Origin: CAXTTV01 sp964247295
Lineage (GTDB): Bacteria > Chloroflexota > Ktedonobacteria > Ktedonobacterales > Ktedonobacteraceae
NCBI GenBank assembly: GCA_964247295.1
Contig: CAXTTV010000023.1
Span: 1 to 38,493, forward strand
Direction: 5' to 3'
DNA length: 38,493 nucleotides
Under the pieces are notes generated by a model. That model had not been told where the DNA came from. It saw nothing but the letters and a program-made list of their open reading frames with translations, and made no database searches. The translations under genes were made by a program, and so were the position numbers. This document shows positions 32,687 through 38,493 of the stretch, piece by piece (position 1 is the stretch's first letter; every line of letters begins with the position of its first letter).

Positions 32687-33324
32687 GTGCCCTGCAAGTT
32701 GTCACCTGGAATGTTGCCAGGGCCGGCGGCTTTACCGCGTATGGCCTGCTTGTCCTCTCTATCGTCGTGGGCTTGCTGCTCACGCTGCGCGTTCAATCGC
32801 CGCAGTGGCCGCGCATCATCAACAGCGAGCTGCACAACTTCTTAACTTTACTGGCCGCCATCTTTACCGGCCTGCACGTTCTCACAATCTGGATAGATCC
32901 TTTTACACACTTCAACTGGCAAGAAGTTTTTGTCCCACTGCTCAGCCATTATCGAAACGTCTGGATGGCGTTGGGCATCGTCGGTCTCTATCTGGGACTC
33001 GCAATCGGCCTGAGCACTTGGTTGCGACCATATATTGGCTACAACTGGTGGCGGAGGTTACACGGCCTGACACTGGTTATCTTCGCGCTTGTCAGCGTGC
33101 ATGGTCTGGCGATGGGCAGTGATAGCCGAACGTGGTGGAGCATTGCCATCTACGCCATTAGTATTGTAGGAGTGGGAGGGCTGTTGTGTCAGAGGCTATT
33201 AACCCCGATCGGCAATAACAAGCAAACGCACCCAGTGCTTGCTGGCCTGACTGCTATTGGGATCGCCATTATCACGGCCTGGAGCCTGATAGGTCCCTTG
33301 AGCGCCGGCTGGGGCGCGCAATAA
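32683..33324 (+). CDS. Ferric-reductase-like heme membrane protein
   Basis: The 213-aa membrane protein has about six TM segments and two pairs of histidines in ferric-reductase spacing: H51/H65 and H127/H140, able to bind two hemes across the membrane. The 'RRLHGLTLVIFALVSVHGLAMGSD' region is typical of the ferric reductase/NOX/MsrQ superfamily. It lacks the C-terminal FAD/NAD domain, so electrons must come from or go to another protein. It starts within the ApbE stop (ATGA overlap). With ApbE beside it, it fits the flavin-linked extracytosolic electron-transfer modules described in many bacteria (inference). Followed by a hairpin terminator. Confidence 0.85.
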   Translation: MSALQVVTWNVARAGGFTAYGLLVLSIVVGLLLTLRVQSPQWPRIINSELHNFLTLLAAIFTGLHVLTIWIDPFTHFNWQEVFVPLLSHYRNVWMALGIVGLYLGLAIGLSTWLRPYIGYNWWRRLHGLTLVIFALVSVHGLAMGSDSRTWWSIAIYAISIVGVGGLLCQRLLTPIGNNKQTHPVLAGLTAIGIAIITAWSLIGPLSAGWGAQ

Positions 33325-33355
33325 AGTGGGTATCTCAGAAAAACGCCCGCTTTTT
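33323..33355 (+). terminator. Terminator after ApbE/ferric-reductase operon
   Basis: AAAGTGGG (33323-33330) pairs with CCCGCTTT (33346-33353), one G-U, followed by a T-run; the left arm overlaps the stop codon of the upstream gene. Confidence 0.65.
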
Positions 33356-33359
33356 GATC

Positions 33360-33381
33360 TAAGACGAAGATTTTCGTCTTA
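33360..33381. terminator. Hairpin overlapping SDR stop codon
   Basis: TAAGACGAA-GATT-TTCGTCTTA is a perfect 9-bp stem. Its right end includes the SDR stop (33379-33381, minus strand). It probably ends the minus-strand MerR/SDR transcript. Confidence 0.6.
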
Positions 33382-34131
33382 CAGGAAGATGCCGCCGGAA
33401 ACCTCAATCCGCTGGCCGTTTACCCAGCGGGTATCATCAGAGAGAAGGGCCGCCACCGCCCCGCCGACATCTTCTGCCTGACCCACACGACCGAGCGCGG
33501 TCATTGAAGCCAGTTGCTGTTGCATCGCGTCGTTATCGCGAACCATACCACCGCCAAAGTCCGTGGCGATCGCGCCTGGCGCGATCGTATTTACACGAAT
33601 ACCGCGTGAACCAAGCTCAGCCGCCATATAGCGGCTCAAAACCTCGACCGCACCCTTGGCCGCCGCATACACGCTATTTCCTGGGAAGGAGAAGCGCGCC
33701 AGCCCCGAGGAAATGTTGATGATGTGCCCACCATCTTTCATTAGTGGGAGCAATGTCTGCGTCAGGAAGAACACACCCTTAACATGGATATTCATAAGCT
33801 GATCAAATTGATCCTCGGTGGTCTCCATAATCGAGACGTTAATTCCAAAGCCAGCATTATTGACAAGGAAATCAAAATTATCGCGGCCCCAGGTCTGCTT
33901 TAACGTCTGCTTTACCTTATCTACAAAGGTGGCAAAGGATTTTATATTAGACGTATCGAGTTGGAACGCCACGGCTTTACGGCCCTGCTTCTCTATCTGG
34001 GAGACCACTTCTTCAGCCTCTCCGCGTTTGCTATTATAGGTCAGGATCACATCCTGGCCTTTCGCCGCCAGGTTCAACGCCATAGATTTGCCGAGTCCAC
34101 GGCTTCCGCCTGTGATGATTGCGATTGACAT
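33379..34131 (-). CDS. Short-chain dehydrogenase/reductase (FabG-like)
   Basis: The 250-aa classical SDR has the nucleotide motif TGGSRGLG (7-14), NNAG (91-94), Ser141/142, and the catalytic pair Y155-x3-K159 (SVYAAAK). The C-terminal part ('GRVGQAEDVGGAVAALLSDDTRWVNGQRIEVSGG') matches FabG-type reductases, generally NADP(H)-linked. It sits 23 bp downstream of the MerR-family regulator on the same strand and is probably co-transcribed from the MerR-type promoter. With an AdhR-like regulator, reduction of reactive aldehydes or quinones is a reasonable inference; fatty-acid synthesis is unlikely from context. Confidence 0.9.
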   Translation of the reverse strand: MSIAIITGGSRGLGKSMALNLAAKGQDVILTYNSKRGEAEEVVSQIEKQGRKAVAFQLDTSNIKSFATFVDKVKQTLKQTWGRDNFDFLVNNAGFGINVSIMETTEDQFDQLMNIHVKGVFFLTQTLLPLMKDGGHIINISSGLARFSFPGNSVYAAAKGAVEVLSRYMAAELGSRGIRVNTIAPGAIATDFGGGMVRDNDAMQQQLASMTALGRVGQAEDVGGAVAALLSDDTRWVNGQRIEVSGGIFL

Positions 34132-34154
34132 AATTTCCCTTCCAAAGGTTGGAT

Positions 34155-34619
34155 TTATTGATCCATTAAAATCTGTTTTGCCATACCGGCTGTAATTTCG
34201 CCTATCTCCCTGGCTTTTGGCTCGTCACCGTTCTGGATGGCCTTCCAAAATGCCACTTTCTGCTCAAGGTAGCGTAAGTGTTTCTGCTTCTGGGCTATTT
34301 CTTGCTCCAGGTTTTGTCGATGCATCTCGAAAAGCGCTAGTTGTTGATCTGCGACTGCCTCTCCATCTTCAATAAGAGTGAGAAACTTCCGCATATCATC
34401 GATTGACATACCAGTTGTACGCAGACAGGCAAGGGCCTCGATCATCCGCACATCTTCCTCGGTATATCTGCGATGACGGCTACTATTATCGCGGTCTACC
34501 TTATTGAGCAAGCCGATCCGTTCATAATAACGGAGCGTATGCTCACTCAGGCCACTTTTCTGTGTTACTTCCTGAATAGTAAAGTACACAGGTGGTTTTG
34601 TTTGCGTGTTGTTTGCCAT
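34155..34619 (-). CDS. MerR-family regulator, AdhR/NmlR-like
   Basis: The 154-aa regulator has the N-terminal winged HTH 'FTIQEVTQKSGLSEHTLRYYERIGLL' (13-38) and the basic wing RHRRY (48-52), followed by a coiled-coil dimerisation helix (about 85-125). A single Cys65 in 'ALACLRTTGM' matches the conserved cysteine of AdhR-type electrophile-sensing MerR proteins (CLRxTGM). Start ATG 34619 is chosen because the promoter places the transcript start there; a TTG at 34634 lies within the -10 region. It forms an operon with the SDR gene and is likely autoregulated. Confidence 0.88.
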   Translation of the reverse strand: MANNTQTKPPVYFTIQEVTQKSGLSEHTLRYYERIGLLNKVDRDNSSRHRRYTEEDVRMIEALACLRTTGMSIDDMRKFLTLIEDGEAVADQQLALFEMHRQNLEQEIAQKQKHLRYLEQKVAFWKAIQNGDEPKAREIGEITAGMAKQILMDQ

Positions 34620-34656
34620 GAGTCTATTATGCAATACTTGGAGCGCTCAAGGTCAA
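34619..34656 (-). promoter_or_regulatory. MerR-type promoter with 19-bp spacer and dyad, leaderless start
   Basis: On the minus strand, -35 TTGACC (34651-34656) and -10 CATAAT (34626-34631) are separated by 19 bp, the elongated spacing typical of MerR-activated promoters. The spacer holds a GAGCGCTC core with CTTG/CAAG flanks. A start about seven bases after the -10 falls on the MerR ATG (34619), implying a leaderless mRNA; no SD is present. Confidence 0.75.
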
Positions 34657-34702
34657 GAGCTGTGAAGCCATTTTTAGAAATCGGTTGAAGTACGCCAGGT
34701 AT

Positions 34703-34720
34703 TTGTACACAGGGGTACAA
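34703..34720. promoter_or_regulatory. TTGTAC-N6-GTACAA operator-like dyad
   Basis: A perfect 6-bp inverted repeat spaced by ACAGGG overlaps a possible -10 TACAAT (34716-34721), 36 bp before the start of the SurA-like lipoprotein gene. It is likely a repressor site; the regulator is unknown. Confidence 0.5.
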
Positions 34721-34756
34721 TAAAAGAGAAAGCTTTTATTCTGTGGGAGGGATGCC

Positions 34757-35527
34757 GTGGTTGTGTGGAGAAAAGTCGGATTAACAATACTTTTTGTTGG
34801 AAGTTTCTTGTTTGTCGCGGGATGCGGGACTCCATCGGTCGCGGGAACAACATCCACCAGCGGAGAAAACTGGCCGGGACAGGAGTGTTATCGTAAAGAA
34901 GTCCTTGTCGCTCGTGGACTATCCCCTTTGATTCCCCGAGCTAACATCACCCCGGACGGTATGCCCCATGTCGCCGCGCGCGTCAATGATCTAGATATCA
35001 CTTCAATGGAGCTTATGAATGAGGCGATCCTGACCCAGAACGATAATCGGGCGCAATTGGAGCAACTCCCCAAATCCGCACCAGCCTCCGAGCGAAAAGC
35101 CCTGAATGTCTCACATGGGCAGCTTCTCAAGCAAGTTCTCACATCACTTATCCAGAAGCGTTTATGGTACTCTGAAGCGCGGCAGCAGGGCAAAGTTACA
35201 CCTTCGGTAGATGTTAATGTATATCTGCGCAACATGGTCACCTATGTCCACAAGCAGAAGCAAGGGAGCCCCATGGAGACACAATTTGCTGGATATCTCT
35301 GCGCCAACCACCTCAATGATGTTCAGTTTCAGAGCGACCCCGATGTATTCAGCGTCTATCAGATGAGCCTGACCATTCAGAGTGCCCAGAATGCTTACCT
35401 CAGGAAGCAGTCGGCGCAGGTTCAGAACATCCGAAGTCTGAGCGAGTCAGCCATTGCCTCCCATATAGAGGATCTTCAGAAGCGTAGCAAAATCGAGACC
35501 TTCGTTCCCCCGAAAATGCTCTCATAA
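34757..35527 (+). CDS. Lipoprotein with SurA-N-like helical domain
   Basis: The 256-aa precursor has a signal peptide with lipobox VAGC (FLFVAGCG; Cys at about residue 23). From about residue 70 the pattern 'VAARVNDLDITSMELMNEA' followed by helices 'LLKQVLTSLIQKRLWYSEARQQG' resembles the N-terminal chaperone part of SurA/PrsA-like foldases. No peptidyl-prolyl isomerase domain is present in the remaining 120 residues. The start is GTG 34757 with GGGAGG six bases upstream; an ATG five bases earlier is out of frame. It is probably an extracellular lipid-anchored folding helper; this rests on weak similarity. Convergent with the sialidase-like gene and separated from it by a hairpin. Confidence 0.7.
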   Translation: MVVWRKVGLTILFVGSFLFVAGCGTPSVAGTTSTSGENWPGQECYRKEVLVARGLSPLIPRANITPDGMPHVAARVNDLDITSMELMNEAILTQNDNRAQLEQLPKSAPASERKALNVSHGQLLKQVLTSLIQKRLWYSEARQQGKVTPSVDVNVYLRNMVTYVHKQKQGSPMETQFAGYLCANHLNDVQFQSDPDVFSVYQMSLTIQSAQNAYLRKQSAQVQNIRSLSESAIASHIEDLQKRSKIETFVPPKMLS

Positions 35528-35599
35528 ATATTTTTCCTACCTGCTATCGCATGAAATATGCCGAAAACAGATAGGAAGAGGAGGCGTGCCTCCACGGAC

Positions 35600-35627
35600 T
35601 TGGAAACGGATTTTCGTCCGTTTCCAA
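35600..35627. terminator. Bidirectional terminator-like hairpin
   Basis: TTGGAAACGGA-TTTTCG-TCCGTTTCCAA, a perfect 11-bp stem between convergent genes. A smaller GGAGG-CGTG-CCTCC hairpin precedes it. Confidence 0.7.
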
Positions 35628-35639
35628 ATACATATGAGA

Positions 35640-37376
35640 TTAGCTGGAAATGCTTACATCATCGACAAAGCCACGATAGCCACCAGTGGCTTTCGATTGA
35701 TCATAACCCAGATTGATCTGTATTACATGACGACCATTACTATGAGCACCCAAATTGACAACAACATGATTCCAGGTATCAGTTGCTAATTTGCCGCATT
35801 GGGCAGCAGGATGCGCAAGATTATTGTTTTGATCGATAGCACCTGAGTCACGTAAATTACTCTGTGTACCACCATCATCTTGAAAGATAAGGTCTATGGC
35901 TACACAGGTACTATTATTACCGCTCACCTGGTTATTAGAAGAACTCTGAGGATAGATCCAGTAAGAGAGCGTTGTGTTGGCTCCAACCGTAATATCCTGT
36001 TTGCTGAGATCAAAAATTTGCATAGAAGCATAATTGGGACCACTACTATTTGTAGCACTACCTGAATACAGGAGCGCCGTGTTTCCACTATGAGCAAGCT
36101 CTGTACGTGTGCTAGCTTCCGGCCCCGTGAGATTACAGCAGATACCTTTTATATTGCTACTTCCACCGGCAACAGCGTTACTTGTATCAACCGTATCCTT
36201 CCATGTTTGTTGAGGTTCACCATTTTCAAAGCCAGTTGAAAACCTTTTTTCTCCAGAAGAGCCATTGAGGCTCTCAGTACCATAGTACATATCGCACGTA
36301 CTACCATTCCAATTACTGGCGAGCTCTAATAGGGATTGTCCATCTGTTGAAGGTAAGAAAGAGGAACTATAATTGGTACACCAATCGCCGTTACCCTGAA
36401 TATGCAGAGGCGCAGCTATCGCATCCCATGTTCCAGAGGCATTGTTCTTATTCACAAAGAGCAGATCGTCGGTGCCATCAGCGCGAGTACCATCTTTGTT
36501 CCAGGCACGATCTCCAAATAGAAGTAGTGTTCCATCCGGCAATAGCGTCAAAGTTGGAGTATTCGTGAAGTATTGCCCACTGGCCGTCGTGGGAACAATG
36601 TTAGTAGTGGACCAGTGATCACCATCGGGTGATGTTACCATATGGACCCGGCAATTATCATTGCCACAATCCTCATAACTCATAACATACGTGCCATTAG
36701 ACAATTTACGTACATTCGCCATGCCTGGACGATCTGTACCATCGGGAGTTGACACATCATAGACCTCATCGCCCCAAGTCATACCGCCATCAGTCGAGAC
36801 CTGATGTGCCAGCAATTGATTATAATGCTGATCTTTGTGGGTCTCATCGGAGTAATAAACAACTAGATTGTTATTGCTATCGATATTAAACTCCGGCTCC
36901 CATACGCCATCTGGACCAGAATGGCCTGTACTTCGTGTTTTCCAATTATAACCATCATCTGTACTTTCCCAAATGGTCAATGTGTAGATCTTATCCTTAC
37001 TAGGAGCAGCGCCATATAATAGTGTGCCTGCCTTGAGTGAGCCAAGGGTTTGAGGTACTTCCCAGAGTACACCACAACACTCGGAGCCAACTCCGCTTAT
37101 ACGAGACCATGGTCCGTTGTTGCTATCGCTACGGTAAATTTTGTTAGCTCCAGCAGCTAACAACGTTCCATTCGGAACGTTTGGATTGAGGCTGTGGGCA
37201 ACACGGATGACGCGTGGGTAGAACGATGAGCTATCTAGATGGTTTTCAGTAACAGCAGCACGTGCTGAGGAAGGATGAGAAAAAACCTGATAAGTAATGC
37301 CTGCTATCATCGTCATGATGATGAGCAATCCACTTATACCTACCCAGAGGGTTTTCCGTGAAAAAATATTTTTCAT
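35640..37376 (-). CDS. Secreted sialidase/BNR-fold protein with C-terminal jelly-roll domain
   Basis: The ~578-aa protein has a signal anchor/peptide (about 9-31, ending near SARA). A six-bladed sialidase-like propeller (about 45-385) shows Asp-box-like turns 'STDDGYNW', 'STDGGMTW' and 'SPDGDHW'. A C-terminal beta domain (about 395-578) resembles a LamG/CBM-like carbohydrate-binding jelly roll ('GNTALLYSGSA', 'WNHVVVNLGAHSNGRHVIQINLGYD'). ATG 37376 (MKNIFSRK) with AAGGAA upstream is preferred over a start 34 codons earlier. Catalytic Arg/Tyr residues of true sialidases are not assignable by eye, so it may be a glycoside hydrolase or a binding protein. It is rich in Cys, Asn and Ser, consistent with secretion. 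Confidence 0.8.
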   Translation of the reverse strand: MKNIFSRKTLWVGISGLLIIMTMIAGITYQVFSHPSSARAAVTENHLDSSSFYPRVIRVAHSLNPNVPNGTLLAAGANKIYRSDSNNGPWSRISGVGSECCGVLWEVPQTLGSLKAGTLLYGAAPSKDKIYTLTIWESTDDGYNWKTRSTGHSGPDGVWEPEFNIDSNNNLVVYYSDETHKDQHYNQLLAHQVSTDGGMTWGDEVYDVSTPDGTDRPGMANVRKLSNGTYVMSYEDCGNDNCRVHMVTSPDGDHWSTTNIVPTTASGQYFTNTPTLTLLPDGTLLLFGDRAWNKDGTRADGTDDLLFVNKNNASGTWDAIAAPLHIQGNGDWCTNYSSSFLPSTDGQSLLELASNWNGSTCDMYYGTESLNGSSGEKRFSTGFENGEPQQTWKDTVDTSNAVAGGSSNIKGICCNLTGPEASTRTELAHSGNTALLYSGSATNSSGPNYASMQIFDLSKQDITVGANTTLSYWIYPQSSSNNQVSGNNSTCVAIDLIFQDDGGTQSNLRDSGAIDQNNNLAHPAAQCGKLATDTWNHVVVNLGAHSNGRHVIQINLGYDQSKATGGYRGFVDDVSISS

Positions 37377-38224
37377 CGTGAAATTCCTTTTTCTTAAGGA
37401 TTCTAATACTTGTATATGTCCAAACAGAGCGTTACATTCATTGCCATAACATAAGTGGCCCATCAGACAACCCACCAATGAATGGAATGAGCCGGTGAAA
37501 ATCGAGAGATGGAAGAGATCTTCACAGGTCTAAGCTATGTACCCATCGGGAAGCAGTTGCGCCTGACGCTTAATCAATATCTGATCAGGAGCCGTAACGC
37601 ACATCAAATGATATCCCTGATGTCCTTTCTGGTTACCAGAAGGTTTCGCGCTTTTCTCGGGTTGACTCTTAAGGCAACGTTTAAAGAGATCAAAAGAAGG
37701 GGCAAATGGCTAGTAAAACTACTTCTGAGAGAGTTAAGCTTCTAGCTCTTGCATTTACGCATTTACCCTGGTAATCGTCTCATAGATACTCTGTTTATGA
37801 ATTTTTATTCACACTTCTACTATGCATAATTTTAAGCGAAAATACAATATTTTAGCCCTTTTGAGTAGCCATCTTTTTTCTATAAATTGATATTTAGACT
37901 ATAACCAGGGAACCGAGATTCTTATAGGAGCTATTTCCTTTTATTTTAAAAGCGGAAGGTATTATATATGAGGATATAAAGATCCCTATTTTCTCGCATT
38001 CTGAAGGTAGACGGAGAAGAATGCCTCATCGTAGTGGACAGCAGTGTATATTGCCATGTCCTTGCCACGGTTGGAAATCATGGTGTGTTGGTCTGACCTG
38101 GCCATAAAATGAACTGCACCCCCGTTTCTCGCCTGTTTGAGAGGGACGATTTTCTCATAAAACCCATCTTTATAGCTTTATTAGCTCTACCTTTATGACC
38201 TCTGTTTCTGTCCAAAAAGAGGGG

Positions 38225-38448
38225 GAGTTTCGTAGACTTTTTTGAGCTCAAATCTTCTATATAGGGCGGTTTTCTGTCCTATTTGGACCGTTTTTGCCCC
38301 TCTTTATTGTTGGGCTTTATGCCGAGTTTCGTAAGACCCCCCTGGAGAGCCAGTTGAAAAGGAGTTTTCCCTCTCGCCACTACTTCCTCTACCGGAAAAT
38401 TAATTCTCAACAGGTGTTATAATCAGGCATGGAGGAGGTCAAGGCAAT
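38225..38448. repeat. Possible insertion-sequence left end with subterminal repeats
   Basis: GAGTTTCGTA occurs at 38225-38234 and 38324-38333, each followed by GAC or AGAC. This lies in the leader of a gene that is cut by the window end. Repeated motifs of this kind are common in transposon ends. From 37480 to 38225 no convincing gene is seen; a 78-codon frame at 37509 is unsupported. Confidence 0.35.
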
Positions 38449-38493
38449 ATGCACGATCTGACAGCTTTTTGCGCCGCTCTCCAGGCCCTTCCC
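38449..38493 (+). CDS. Start of a gene cut by the window end (possibly transposase)
   Basis: ATG 38449 has GGAGGAGGT nine bases upstream and a TATAAT box at 38418-38423. The first 15 residues are MHDLTAFCAALQALP, open to the end of the window. The family cannot be identified from this; an IS transposase is suggested only by the repeats before it. Confidence 0.55.
   Translation, partial: MHDLTAFCAALQALP

Noticed and set aside
37509..37745. 78-codon basic frame, plus strand
   Set aside because: There is no good SD and no recognisable family; leucine/arginine bias is compatible with random sequence.

Overview
The window looks like chromosome from a Ktedonobacteria-type soil Chloroflexota (Ktedonobacter or a close relative). 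This is inferred from the gene mix: a HTH-NB-ARC-TPR STAND regulator, a PknB-type kinase with a long Pro/Thr tail, many secreted beta-propellers, an Eis-like acetyltransferase and SCO6745-like and actinobacterial-style genes. An RNA resembling the IscB-associated HEARO/omega-RNA, expanded in Ktedonobacter, also fits. GC is moderate, intergenic regions are AT-rich, and Shine-Dalgarno sequences are mostly clear. No rRNA, tRNA or CRISPR array was seen.

Layout. 1-1.1 kb: a GC-rich dispersed repeat and a frameshifted Rpn/PD-(D/E)XK nuclease gene with a GELK-encoding 12-bp tandem repeat. 1.1-3.7 kb (minus): MFS exporter plus Eis-like acetyltransferase. 3.9-4.5 kb: a PP2A/ApaH-like phosphatase. 4.5-10.8 kb: a STAND regulator divergent from an ABC ATPase/FtsX-type permease pair. 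11.0-14.1 kb: an EamA exporter, a GC-rich non-coding block with a 147-bp long hairpin, and an M3 oligoendopeptidase. 14.4-17.3 kb: a YVTN propeller, a decayed gene remnant next to a hairpin repeat, and a secreted protein of unknown function. 17.5-20.0 kb: a lipoprotein, a YbjQ-family protein and an SCO6745-like protein. 20.4-21.0 kb: a structured RNA resembling an orphan HEARO/omega-RNA without an IscB gene, facing a small excisionase-like HTH gene. 21.8-24.7 kb (minus): a Ser/Thr kinase and glucokinase.

24.9-29.7 kb is the most notable block. It holds a secreted NHL propeller with a WxL-like C-terminus, two paralogous small secreted WxL-like proteins with duplicated promoters and leaders, and a membrane-anchored DUF916/DUF3324 protein. 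This is the composition of the WxL cell-surface complexes known from low-GC Firmicutes, here in an apparent Chloroflexota. Further on come a STAS protein, a DUF4126-like protein, and an operon of a Q/G-rich membrane protein, ApbE flavin transferase and ferric-reductase-like cytochrome (31.3-33.3 kb). Then follow an AdhR-like MerR/SDR operon with a 19-bp-spacer, apparently leaderless promoter (34.7-33.4 kb), a SurA-like lipoprotein, and a secreted sialidase-fold protein. The last ~1 kb is non-coding and leads into a gene cut by the window end, possibly the left part of an insertion sequence.

Functionally the window is mainly cell envelope and environment handling: export pumps, secreted adhesive or propeller proteins, surface complexes, sensing and redox. 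Clear housekeeping genes are few (glucokinase, M3 peptidase).
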